From the NCBI GenBank assembly GCA_947628685.1, contig CANRAT010000015.1, forward strand, positions 1-25,064: a stretch of DNA of 25,064 nucleotides, in the 5' to 3' direction. The DNA comes from an uncultured Bacilli bacterium (GTDB lineage Bacteria > Bacillota_I > Bacilli_A > RF39 > UBA660). Shown piece after piece: positions 8,487 to 15,488 of the stretch. The position numbers were made by a program, and so were the translations under genes. The notes below the pieces were generated by a model. The model had not been told where the DNA came from. It made no database searches and worked only from the letters and a program-made list of their open reading frames with translations. Positions within the stretch are counted from its first letter, which is position 1. Each line of letters opens with the position of its first letter.

Positions 8487-10284
8487 ATTTTAAAATACTA
8501 AGTTTTCCTATTTCTTTATTTACTTTATATACAGTTTTAGGTAAAATCTGATCTATGAAAAGATTACCATAATATGTTTCAAAATTATTTGGAATATCAT
8601 CTATGTATATATAGTCTTGACTTAATATAACATTAACTACATTATTCAGTTCATTTTCATTTATATTATTATATAAATATGGATATTCTTGATTAATTTT
8701 TCTAGAATCTAGGAAATATTGAAGTAAATAACTATAACTATAATCTTCCATAATAATTAATATATTAGAATTTTCATAAGTAACTTCATTAATTCTATTT
8801 GCTACTTCCTTAAATTCTACGTAATTATCACCGAAATGTTTTTGAGGAAGTAAACATTCCAAATTACTACCAACAAATATGGTAAAAATTACACATAAAG
8901 CAATAGTTTTACTTAAAAAATGTTTTTTATTTCTCATATAGTAAATAGTTATACATATAACAAATAAGTATTCAAACAGTACATAAGTTGACATATATCT
9001 ACCAAAACATGCTAAAGTAATAGTTTCAGCCTCAGAAAAACAAAATAGATATAAAATAGACATGGTAAAAGCATACCCTATTGTTCCACATGTAAATAAA
9101 ATAATTAAAATCCAAAAACTTTTAGTATTGAAATTTTTTTTATTTATAAAGTAAATTAATGTCATTACAATAATAAGTATTATATAGCAAGGAATGTATC
9201 CAATAGAAATAGGTTTTATCATAACGGATTCGGAAAATAAATAATCTTTAAATAGCGAAAATGATTTTAATTTATACTCTACTCCTTCATTAAAGAAAAC
9301 TATTTTAATATATTCTTTTATATTTATATTGGATATACTAAACTGCGCACCTGTTTTATAATATGTAATAAATACATTCCAAGTTATAAATAAAATTAAT
9401 GGGATAAAAAGTATTAATAAAGTATTTAAAAACCATTTTTTATTTTTAACTATTTCTTTATTTATAAAAATTGAATCTAGTATATAATATGTAAATACCA
9501 TGAGTGCTAGAGGAATTCCTATTTGTTTAGTAAGTAATAATGAAGTAATACAAAAAGCAAGAGAAATTCTTTTAAATAGTGAATCTTCACGTTCAAAAAA
9601 TATAATTAAAAATCCATAAAGAGTTGCAATAGAAATGATAAAGTCTGCTTGAACTGTTTTAAATATTTGATAAGAATCAAAAAGTAAAATGGTCATTAAA
9701 TATAAAACAGGAAACAAAAAAATACAACTATTTTTCTTTAATTTATCTACCATGTATGGAATAATAAGTCCAAATAAATATACGTGTATTGACAAATACA
9801 TTGTCTGTTCACTATATCCTAAAATACGGCACCAAAAATATTCAAATAAACTAATAAATGGCGGGTAATCTTTGTGCCAAACCATTACTGATTCAAAAAC
9901 TGAATAAAATTTATCTAATCTAAGCATCTCTTTTACCATCACACCCCAATGTGCGAGTTCATCCCAAGTAGAAAATTGTTGTTTATAATCTGTGATGTAA
10001 AGAAAAATTAAGATTATAATAAATGAATAAAATCCTTTAGAAAATATATTTTTTAAAAATAATTTATCCTTTTTTATTATTTTGTATGCAGTAATAATAA
10101 GACCTATAATAGATAAAATTATTATAACTATTGTACCTATTTTAAATGTTTTAAATATAAACTGACTCAAATATAGTATAAGTGGAATGCTAATAAAACT
10201 TATAGGTAAAACTTTACCAAATGATTTATTAAATACAAATGAAAAAAAGAATGTAAGAAAAAGTAATATAATAATAACTAACAT
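8485..10284 (-). CDS. Polytopic membrane protein, GT-C glycosyltransferase-like
   Basis: A 599-residue protein with roughly 12 hydrophobic segments. The first large loop carries STWDELAHWG (105-114) and VWHKDYPPF (135-143). An acidic pair in the first extracytoplasmic loop and a following HKDYPP-type motif are typical of GT-C enzymes that use polyprenyl-phosphate sugars (GT39/PMT-like), so a role in glycosylating an envelope polymer or protein is inferred. A soluble tail of about 100 residues follows the last membrane segment. No family name is certain and no other polysaccharide genes adjoin it. The ATG has a strong AAGGAGA site. It has its own terminator and probably forms its own transcription unit. 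Confidence 0.7.
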   Translation of the reverse strand: MLVIIILLFLTFFFSFVFNKSFGKVLPISFISIPLILYLSQFIFKTFKIGTIVIIILSIIGLIITAYKIIKKDKLFLKNIFSKGFYSFIIILIFLYITDYKQQFSTWDELAHWGVMVKEMLRLDKFYSVFESVMVWHKDYPPFISLFEYFWCRILGYSEQTMYLSIHVYLFGLIIPYMVDKLKKNSCIFLFPVLYLMTILLFDSYQIFKTVQADFIISIATLYGFLIIFFEREDSLFKRISLAFCITSLLLTKQIGIPLALMVFTYYILDSIFINKEIVKNKKWFLNTLLILFIPLILFITWNVFITYYKTGAQFSISNINIKEYIKIVFFNEGVEYKLKSFSLFKDYLFSESVMIKPISIGYIPCYIILIIVMTLIYFINKKNFNTKSFWILIILFTCGTIGYAFTMSILYLFCFSEAETITLACFGRYMSTYVLFEYLFVICITIYYMRNKKHFLSKTIALCVIFTIFVGSNLECLLPQKHFGDNYVEFKEVANRINEVTYENSNILIIMEDYSYSYLLQYFLDSRKINQEYPYLYNNINENELNNVVNVILSQDYIYIDDIPNNFETYYGNLFIDQILPKTVYKVNKEIGKLSILK

Positions 10285-10349
10285 ATCTATTCTCCTTATA
10301 TTTATAAACTTAAAATGTCTATAGTTCTATTATAAATCTTTTTCTATAA

Positions 10350-10397
10350 AAGAAAAAGACTATTTTTTCAAAATCTTTGGACTTTGTAAATAGCCTT
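10350..10397 (-). terminator. Intrinsic terminator of spoIIM
   Basis: On the minus strand AAGGCTATTT pairs with AAATAGTCTT (10 bp with one G-T), with an inner CAAA/TTTG pairing, followed by TTTCTTTT. A separate 9-bp purine/pyrimidine inverted repeat (TCTTTTTCT/AGAAAAAGA, 10337-10359) overlaps its T-rich end. Confidence 0.7.
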
Positions 10398-10401
10398 GAA
10401 T

Positions 10402-11016
10402 TTATATTATACCTGATATAAGTTTTAATATATGTGGACAGATAAATGATTCATATAAACTTGTAATAGTTATTAATATTAAGACAAAAATGAATGTATA
10501 TAAATATTTATTAAAATATACTCTTAAGTTAACTTCTTTTTTCTTAATTATATTTTTTATCATTATCATTGATAATTTTAATGTGAATGCAGTTAATATA
10601 GAAAATATCAATATATTTAATATTAAGTGTGGAAATATATATACGATACTTATAAGTAATCCTTTAATTTTAAGTGTTAAAACAAAAGAAGATAAACTAA
10701 AGCCTATTATAAATGCTTTATAAAATAATATTAATATATTTAAAGGGGCTAAAATATATGTAAATCCTAGTATAGATATAATAATTATTACTAAATAATT
10801 TACGAATATAGTATTTTTAAACGTATCTATATAATTAAAACTATTATTTTTTATATTACTTACAAATTCTTCAATATATTCTATTACTAAACTTTTATCG
10901 GTACTGTTTAATATTACTATGAATAGTGAACCTGATATTATTCCTATTATTACTAAAATCATACAAAATAATACGTATTTTTTATCAAATTTTACTTTGT
11001 TTAATAGTTTGTCCAT
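10402..11016 (-). CDS. spoIIM: Stage II sporulation protein M
   Basis: Membrane scaffold of the SpoIID-SpoIIM-SpoIIP complex, which thins septal peptidoglycan and drives engulfment of the forespore. About 204 residues with five hydrophobic segments, matching B. subtilis SpoIIM in length and pattern. The central NILILFYKAFIIGFSLSS and IVYIFPHLILNI segments (the PHL turn) are typical of the family. A GTG at 11025 gives nine more bases of frame, but it lies inside GGGTGAAG, which is an ideal ribosome site for the ATG at 11016; I take the ATG. The spoIIP partner is about 7 kb away in the window and spoIID is not seen. Confidence 0.85.
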   Translation of the reverse strand: MDKLLNKVKFDKKYVLFCMILVIIGIISGSLFIVILNSTDKSLVIEYIEEFVSNIKNNSFNYIDTFKNTIFVNYLVIIIISILGFTYILAPLNILILFYKAFIIGFSLSSFVLTLKIKGLLISIVYIFPHLILNILIFSILTAFTLKLSMIMIKNIIKKKEVNLRVYFNKYLYTFIFVLILITITSLYESFICPHILKLISGII

Positions 11017-11057
11017 TATCTTCACCCACTTAATACTATTAGCGAAATTTTTTTTTA

Positions 11058-11086
11058 TTCCAATTTTATTTAAAATATATTATAAT
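11058..11086 (+). promoter_or_regulatory. Promoter of the 28-residue membrane peptide gene
   Basis: A perfect TATAAT at 11081-11086 lies 19 bases before the start codon. The -35 (TTCCAA, 17-base spacer) is weak. The ribosome site GAGGTG follows at 11095-11100. Confidence 0.55.
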
Positions 11087-11105
11087 ATTATTTAGAGGTG
11101 TTATA

Positions 11106-11192
11106 ATGGGAGAAAAAATACAAAAGATTGTTATAATATTAATAGTACTTGCTATGGTGGCATCAGGAGTACTTGCTATTTTTGCAAGATAA
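11106..11192 (+). CDS. 28-residue single-span membrane peptide (Prli42-like)
   Basis: An ORF with ATG, a GAGGTG site five bases upstream, a TATAAT promoter and a TAA stop followed by its own terminator. The product begins MGEKIQKIV, continues with a hydrophobic span (VIILIVLAMVASGVLAIF) and ends in AR. A charged N-terminus plus one membrane helix at about 30 residues resembles Prli42, the small membrane anchor of the stressosome in Listeria and relatives, and also DUF4044-like peptides. The likeness is of composition and layout only, so the function is tentative. It is divergent from spoIIM and not coupled to another gene. The presence of full expression signals makes it very likely a real gene. 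Confidence 0.75.
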   Translation: MGEKIQKIVIILIVLAMVASGVLAIFAR

Positions 11193-11229
11193 TAAAGTTT
11201 TATTTAAGTTTTGGCATGTACTTTTAAGT

Positions 11230-11251
11230 GGTCTATTAATAGGCCTTTTTT
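11230..11251 (+). terminator. Intrinsic terminator of the 28-residue peptide gene
   Basis: GGTCTA / TAGGCC stem (one G-T pair) with a TTAA loop followed by six T. Confidence 0.8.
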
Positions 11252-11269
11252 AATAACAAAAAAATGATA

Positions 11270-11298
11270 TTGCAAAAATGAAAAATAAATGTTAAAAT
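11270..11298 (+). promoter_or_regulatory. Promoter of the 216-residue hypothetical gene
   Basis: TTGCAA (11270-11275), a 17-base spacer, then TAAAAT (11293-11298). It is 22 bases upstream of the start codon, with a strong AAGGAGGG ribosome site between. Confidence 0.7.
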
Positions 11299-11320
11299 AA
11301 ACAAATAAGGAGGGTTTAGT

Positions 11321-11971
11321 ATGTTTTTATATGAAAAAAATGATAAAAATATTGATGTATTTTCATTATCTAGAAATGCTCAAAATATTAGAGATTATAG
11401 AATAGAACAAATGAAAAAAATTCCATTAGACAGAAGATGCTTGTACACAGAAGAAATATATTCCGGTAATGGTGGGCCAATTCTTTTTGAGAAAAATTTA
11501 AAATCACATATTTTTAGTAAAGAAGAATTGATTGGAAAAAACAAATCATTAAATTATAACACTGATTTAGAGGATTGCTCAGATTTATTACAACGTTTTT
11601 ATTCTGATAAATATATTAATAAATCTGTTGCAAGAGTAGATTTTGAGAATAAATTAAGATATTTATTAATAGTATCAAATTACGTTAACTTTAGAAAAGT
11701 AAATGGTAAAGAAATAATGAGAATTGAAGATATTATTGAAATACCAAAATCACTATATTTATTACAACTATTAGAACAGAAAAAATTTTCGTTAATTGCA
11801 AAAGACGATATTTCAGAACAATTAAATTTATTTGATTTTAATTATGTTAATAGTTTAACATTGGAAGAATTACAAAGAATGGATGCTTGTGGAATAACAA
11901 AAAATGCTTATTCAAGCACTATAAACAAATCAGATAATGACAAACATATTTTACGATTATTAAAAAAATGA
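11321..11971 (+). CDS. Hypothetical protein, 216 residues
   Basis: I do not recognise this protein. It is soluble and charged, with no signal peptide, membrane span or clear catalytic motif. Residues 1-40 are rich in Asn/Lys/Arg; a segment around 34-55 reads IPLDRRCLYTEEIYSGNGG; the middle (105-150) looks helical; the tail ends in lysines. Its own promoter, a strong AAGGAGGG site and a double hairpin after the stop show a free-standing transcription unit. It lies in a short plus-strand island next to a transposase remnant, in an otherwise minus-strand region, so horizontal acquisition is plausible. Role unknown. Confidence 0.7.
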   Translation: MFLYEKNDKNIDVFSLSRNAQNIRDYRIEQMKKIPLDRRCLYTEEIYSGNGGPILFEKNLKSHIFSKEELIGKNKSLNYNTDLEDCSDLLQRFYSDKYINKSVARVDFENKLRYLLIVSNYVNFRKVNGKEIMRIEDIIEIPKSLYLLQLLEQKKFSLIAKDDISEQLNLFDFNYVNSLTLEELQRMDACGITKNAYSSTINKSDNDKHILRLLKK

Positions 11972-12013
11972 CAAAATAAATTTTGTCATCCGTCCCTAAT
12001 AGGGACATTTTTT
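11968..12013 (+). terminator. Tandem hairpins ending the 216-residue gene
   Basis: The first hairpin (ATGACAAAA / TTTTGTCAT, loop TAAA) includes the stop codon. The second (GTCCC / GGGAC, loop TAATA) is followed by ATTTTTTG and is the likely terminator. Confidence 0.75.
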
Positions 12014-12322
12014 GTTTTAACTATATTATGGAAAATCAAAGTAATTTTAAATCAACTGGTATTATTTGTAAAATATTTAATAATCATTGGGATGAGTTTT
12101 ATTCCTATTGTAAGAATACCCTATCTATTGAACGTTCTAACTCTAATAAAGAAGTTCATAAAATGATTACATTTTTGTTTTCAAAAAATGTAATTTTGAG
12201 AAAGTTATTCCTAGAAAGGTTATGCGAAATTTAAATCCTAATTATTTTTTATATAATAAAATATTTATTTGCCCTAATTGCAATATTAGGATGACACCCG
12301 TTTATATTGAAGCAGATTTTTA
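12010..12322 (+). pseudogene. Degenerate IS91-like transposase remnant
   Basis: A frame open through 12234 from an ATG at 12028 encodes a segment like the N-terminus of IS91-family transposases in Bacillota (GIICKIFNNHWDEFYSYCKN, then KEVHKMI). After the frame stops at 12234, an overlapping frame continues as MRNLNPNYFLYNKIFICPNC and then NIRMTPVYIEADF before TAA at 12322. That looks like the zinc-knuckle C-terminal end of such a transposase. The catalytic HUH domain with its Tyr residues is missing, so the copy must be internally deleted and dead. There is no ribosome site for the first part and it overlaps the preceding terminator. Family assignment rests on short similarity and is tentative. 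Confidence 0.5.
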
Positions 12323-12340
12323 AATATATTCTATTTATAT

Positions 12341-12374
12341 AAAAGATAGATACTTTTTGTATGTCTATCTTTTG
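12341..12374. terminator. Hairpin between the transposase remnant and mscL
   Basis: AAAAGATAGA pairs with TCTATCTTTT (10 bp), extended by TAC/GTA with a two-base bulge. It is followed by T-rich sequence on the plus strand (TTTGTTTCTTTATTTTTT) and could terminate plus-strand transcription. Confidence 0.45.
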
Positions 12375-12412
12375 TTTCTTTATTTTTTGGTTTACCAAGC
12401 ACTTTCCTAATA

Positions 12413-12438
12413 GAAAATAAAAGCAACTATTTAGTTGC
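12413..12438 (-). terminator. Intrinsic terminator overlapping the mscL stop
   Basis: On the minus strand GCAACT / AGTTGC with an AAAT loop is followed by TTTTATTTT. The stop codon lies in the loop side of the stem. Confidence 0.75.
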
Positions 12439-12813
12439 CTTTTTATCTTCTTTAAGTAAATCTCTTATCTCTTCAAGTAATACAACTTCATCTCTTTTAA
12501 CAGGTACAGGTGGTTTTTCTTCTTTTTTGTGTGTTAATTTATTAAATACTCTAATAGCCATAAATATGCAGAATGCAACTATTAAAAAGTCAACTATATT
12601 TTGTATAAATGTTCCATATTCTACTGTAGCAGAACCTATTTTCCAATGCAAATTTGTAAAATCAATACCTCCTATAACTACTCCAACAAGAGGCATTATT
12701 ATATTATCAACAAGTGACGTTACTATTTTACTAAATGCGCCTCCTACAACAACACCAACTGCAAGATCTACTACGTTACCACGAGAGATAAATTTTTTAA
12801 ATTCTTTTATCAT
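12427..12813 (-). CDS. mscL: Large-conductance mechanosensitive channel
   Basis: Homopentameric inner-membrane channel that opens under membrane tension to release solutes on hypo-osmotic shock. About 128 residues, the usual length. The amphipathic N-terminal helix MIKEFKKFISRGNVVDLAVG, the first membrane span with the GVVVGGAFSKIV pore-lining stretch, the loop, the second span (FLIVAFCIFMAIRVFNKL) and the charged C-terminal helix (EEIRDLL) are all present. An upstream in-frame ATG (12828) exists, but it overlaps GGAGGG, the ribosome site of the ATG at 12813, and family members start with MIKEF. The 13 bases around the start (GAGGGATTGTATG) are identical to those of mraY. It follows the radical SAM gene by 32 bases. 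Confidence 0.95.
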   Translation of the reverse strand: MIKEFKKFISRGNVVDLAVGVVVGGAFSKIVTSLVDNIIMPLVGVVIGGIDFTNLHWKIGSATVEYGTFIQNIVDFLIVAFCIFMAIRVFNKLTHKKEEKPPVPVKRDEVVLLEEIRDLLKEDKKATK

Positions 12814-12845
12814 ACAATCCCTCCACATTCATTATAGCACATTCA

Positions 12846-13649
12846 TTAATTTTTTTCTATAAATTTACAGTGACGACATAATTCTTCACATTTTTTATTT
12901 TTTTTAAAGTTATCAATCATATTTATTACTCTATTACTATTTAATATTTTGTTTAAATCATCTTCATATATATTTCCTAAATTTATGTTCCCATTACTAT
13001 CTAAACAGCAAGGAACAACAGTCCCATCTACAAGTATCCCTATATGATCTATTAGCCCGTAACAAGTTCCTTTTTCTTGATACGTATTATTAGATAAATC
13101 TGGCCATATGAATTCATGAAAATTATTTATAAATATATTATTGCTTATTTTATAATTATCTATGTTATATGGAATATCTATTTTATATTTATTGGTTATA
13201 TAATCTATTATTTCTTTATTATATTTATTTTTAACCCATAATCTTAGGGATATATAAGTATTATTAGATAGTTTATCTATACTACTAAATATATTATCTA
13301 AATAATTAGTTAAACTAATATTATATTTTGGATTAAAACTATGAAGTGATATATTTAACTGTCTTATATTTTTATTATTACTTATTTTATCTATTAAATA
13401 ACCATTAGTAGTTATATTTATTTTAAAATCTTTACTTGCTATATCAATTAGTTTATTAATATCTTTATGCATTAAAGGTTCACCTAAAACATGAAAATAT
13501 AAATAATTGGTGTAACCTTTTATTTTACTTAATAGTATATTAAATTCATCTATACTTATATTTTTAATTTTTCTTTTATTTTTGATACAAAAATCGCAAT
13601 TAAGATTACAAGCATTAGTTACTTCTATATAAATTTTTTTAAATCTCAT
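12846..13649 (-). CDS. Radical SAM protein with SPASM-like C-terminal cysteines
   Basis: A 267-residue radical SAM protein. The [4Fe-4S] motif CNLNCDFC (Cys14, Cys18, Cys21) lies after a first beta strand, followed by FHVLGEPLMH and NITTNGYLI, as expected for the SAM-binding barrel. The C-terminal third has GTCYG, a strand ILVDGTVVPCCLD, LGNIYEDDL and CEELCRHCKF. This arrangement is typical of SPASM/twitch auxiliary clusters in peptide- or protein-modifying enzymes. No precursor peptide gene was found next to it, so the substrate is unknown. The start at 13649 has TGTGAT four bases upstream; an earlier ATG at 13676 has no ribosome site. It lies between spoIVB and mscL. Confidence 0.82.
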   Translation of the reverse strand: MRFKKIYIEVTNACNLNCDFCIKNKRKIKNISIDEFNILLSKIKGYTNYLYFHVLGEPLMHKDINKLIDIASKDFKINITTNGYLIDKISNNKNIRQLNISLHSFNPKYNISLTNYLDNIFSSIDKLSNNTYISLRLWVKNKYNKEIIDYITNKYKIDIPYNIDNYKISNNIFINNFHEFIWPDLSNNTYQEKGTCYGLIDHIGILVDGTVVPCCLDSNGNINLGNIYEDDLNKILNSNRVINMIDNFKKNKKCEELCRHCKFIEKN

Positions 13650-13683
13650 AAATATCACATTAAGATTATAGCACATATGTAAA

Positions 13684-13708
13684 TTAAAAACTAGGTAACC
13701 CTAGTTTT
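13684..13708 (-). terminator. Intrinsic terminator of spoIVB
   Basis: AAAACTAGG / CCTAGTTTT with a GTTA loop, 9 bp, then TTAATTT on the minus strand; it includes the spoIVB stop codon. Confidence 0.75.
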
Positions 13709-14690
13709 CTGCTTCTTCTAACATATTAGTAATTAATATTCCATAACCTTTATGTGGATCATCAACAACTACGTGTGTGACTGCTCCAATAATATAATCT
13801 CCTTGTAAAATTGGACTTCCACTCATTCCTTGAATTATTCCATTAGTTTTTTCAAGTAATTCTTTATCGGTTATTTCAAATTGAATATTTTTGAGTTTGT
13901 CTTTAGTTTCATTTACAGATGATATTTTAATAGAAAACTCTCCAACTTCAACACCGTCTAAGACAGTCAGGATTGTGGCATCTCCTATTTTAATATCATC
14001 TATTTTCGCTACTTTATAGGTTTTAGATGTATCTATTTCACCTGTATAATTTCCAAAAATACCTTTAGTAGTATTTTCTTTTACATTTCCTTTTGCTTTA
14101 TCGCTATAAAGTATAGCATTCTTCTCACCAGGTTTACCTTTATCACTTCGTGTTACTCCTGTTATTTTAGAGTCAAATATAGTACCATCTTTTATATCTA
14201 TGATTTTTCCTGTATTTATATCTGTAATTTCATGTCCTAATACTCCAAAAAGTTTAGTTTCAGGATCTATAAATGTGAGTGTCCCAACCCCTGAAATGGA
14301 ATCTTTAACATATAAACCTGTTTTCATTACTCCATTGTCTTCATATAAATCTAATGTTGTATTTTTTAATTTATCTTCTCTTAAGTAAGATACTTTTATG
14401 CTTTGACAATTACATGCAGTAATTATATTTGCCATTTCTTCAACTGTATGAACTTCACTATTATTTATTTGGCTTATTACATCGCCTGCTTTTAATCCTG
14501 CTTCTATAAGTGAATTATGACCGTTTATTTCATATGAACCTACAATTAGTATTCCATCAGTATTAAGCCGAATACCAACAGTATCTCCACCTACTACTAC
14601 TTTATCTGAATAAGCAAATATGGTTTGTGGAATAATAAAGAGTGTTAGAAGAAAAATGAGAGTTTGGTTTTTTAATTTTTTAAAAAACAT
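13701..14690 (-). CDS. spoIVB: SpoIVB serine peptidase (stage IV sporulation)
   Basis: S55-family signalling protease which, in Bacillus, is secreted from the forespore and triggers pro-SigK processing. 329 residues, shorter than B. subtilis SpoIVB (about 426). An N-terminal signal/anchor (8-26) is followed by a PDZ domain (about 35-110, ending SLIEAGLKAGDVISQI near 60-75). The S55 domain follows: GVGTLTFIDP and LGHEIT with catalytic His153, Asp275, and Ser290 in QGMSGSPI. The 15-residue spacing of Asp and Ser equals that in the B. subtilis enzyme, so the triad is intact. AAGGAG lies eight bases before the ATG. It is downstream of xseA-xseB as in Bacillus, but an MqsA-like gene separates them. 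Whether the SigK pathway it serves exists here cannot be told. Confidence 0.92.
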   Translation of the reverse strand: MFFKKLKNQTLIFLLTLFIIPQTIFAYSDKVVVGGDTVGIRLNTDGILIVGSYEINGHNSLIEAGLKAGDVISQINNSEVHTVEEMANIITACNCQSIKVSYLREDKLKNTTLDLYEDNGVMKTGLYVKDSISGVGTLTFIDPETKLFGVLGHEITDINTGKIIDIKDGTIFDSKITGVTRSDKGKPGEKNAILYSDKAKGNVKENTTKGIFGNYTGEIDTSKTYKVAKIDDIKIGDATILTVLDGVEVGEFSIKISSVNETKDKLKNIQFEITDKELLEKTNGIIQGMSGSPILQGDYIIGAVTHVVVDDPHKGYGILITNMLEEAEN

Positions 14691-14748
14691 AAAAACAACT
14701 CCTTTTTAGACTACCATTTATATTATGAATTTTTTTAATTAAATTATA

Positions 14749-14776
14749 AAAAGAAAAAAATACCAAAAGTATTTTT
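14749..14776 (-). terminator. Intrinsic terminator of the MqsA-like gene
   Basis: AAAAATAC / GTATTTTT with a TTTTG loop on the minus strand, followed by TTTCTTTTTAT. It insulates spoIVB, which therefore probably has its own promoter in 14691-14750. Confidence 0.7.
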
Positions 14777-14802
14777 AATTCTATCATAATTCATTTTATC
14801 TT

Positions 14803-15192
14803 TTATTTTATAAGTGTATATATGGTTTCTGGTTTATTGATTAAATTTCTAATAATTATAAGATAATTATCGTTTAATATTGAATTACCTTTTTCACAAG
14901 AAACTAATTCTTTTTTAGTACATCCAATTATTTTTGAAAATAATTCTTGAGATAAATTGTATTTTTTTCTTAGTTCAATAATTTCTTCTTTAGTTATAGC
15001 GTATTTTTTATTATATAAATTAATTGCTTTTTTTGATGCATCATTATCTAATTTAGAATCATATACTAAATTATTACAATTTTTACAAAATCTTCTATTA
15101 GAAGTAAAATTTATTTTTTTACCTTTAATAATAAAATCGTGTTTATGTTCTTTTACGTAAGTCTCTTTACAACCACAAATATCACATTTCAC
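14803..15192 (-). CDS. MqsA/YgiT-type zinc-finger HTH protein (orphan antitoxin-like)
   Basis: A 129-residue protein with an N-terminal zinc-binding domain (Cys3, Cys6, Cys36, Cys39) and a C-terminal XRE-type helix-turn-helix (about 67-112, EIIELRKKYNLSQELFSKIIG). This layout is that of MqsA (YgiT) antitoxins and related regulators. No MqsR-type toxin or other small partner ORF adjoins it. It may be an orphan regulator or a solitary antitoxin. The start is GTG with a strong AGGAGG site. A 12-bp palindrome 44 bases upstream could be its operator. It lies between xseB and spoIVB and has its own terminator, so it seems an insertion into an older gene order. Confidence 0.78.
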   Translation of the reverse strand: MKCDICGCKETYVKEHKHDFIIKGKKINFTSNRRFCKNCNNLVYDSKLDNDASKKAINLYNKKYAITKEEIIELRKKYNLSQELFSKIIGCTKKELVSCEKGNSILNDNYLIIIRNLINKPETIYTLIK

Positions 15193-15235
15193 AATAACCT
15201 CCTATTTATTATCTTTATGATGTTTTAATAAGCGA

Positions 15236-15247
15236 TAACATATGTTA
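15236..15247. promoter_or_regulatory. Palindrome, candidate operator of the MqsA-like gene
   Basis: TAACATATGTTA is a perfect 12-bp palindrome in the 71-base spacer upstream of the MqsA-like gene. It would lie between a possible -35 (TTGCTA) and -10 (TATTAA or TTAAAA) on the minus strand. Known MqsA operators have TAAC...GTTA half sites, so autoregulation is plausible. Confidence 0.4.
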
Positions 15248-15263
15248 GCAAAAAAGGCATTAA

Positions 15264-15488
15264 TTACTCTACTTCAAAATTTTCTAAAGTACCATTTTCT
15301 GTAACTATTTTATTTACTTGTTCTTCTACGTTTTTAAGTTTTTCATCGCATTCTTTCACAAGTTTCATGGCACTCGTATATTTTTCTATTGATGAATCAA
15401 GATCAATCTCACCTGATTCAAGTTCACCTACAATAGTTTCTAATTCTTTTAATTTTTCTTCAAATGTTTTTTCTTTTTCTTTAGTCAT
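15264..15488 (-). CDS. xseB: Exodeoxyribonuclease VII small subunit
   Basis: Small helical subunit of exonuclease VII, which degrades single-stranded DNA in both directions with XseA. 74 residues, the usual size. FEEKLKELETIVGELESGEI (9-28) and the following LDSSIEKYTSAMKLVKECDE coiled-coil hairpin are diagnostic. Its ATG overlaps the xseA stop by eight bases, so the two are translationally coupled and expressed together. Confidence 0.95.
   Translation of the reverse strand: MTKEKEKTFEEKLKELETIVGELESGEIDLDSSIEKYTSAMKLVKECDEKLKNVEEQVNKIVTENGTLENFEVE

Noticed and set aside
11983..12009. N-terminal extension of the transposase-remnant frame from a TTG at 11983
   Set aside because: It runs through the tandem terminator hairpins, has no ribosome site and no similarity; the meaningful similarity begins after about 12028.
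12811..12823. Identical 13-base start region in mscL and mraY as a mobile or regulatory repeat
   Set aside because: The match is limited to the ribosome site and start codon and is most simply chance in A/T-rich leaders.
13501..13649. Small precursor peptide gene next to the radical SAM gene
   Set aside because: The spacers on both sides (33 and about 50 bases) are filled by the mscL ribosome site and the spoIVB terminator; no small frame with a start signal is present.
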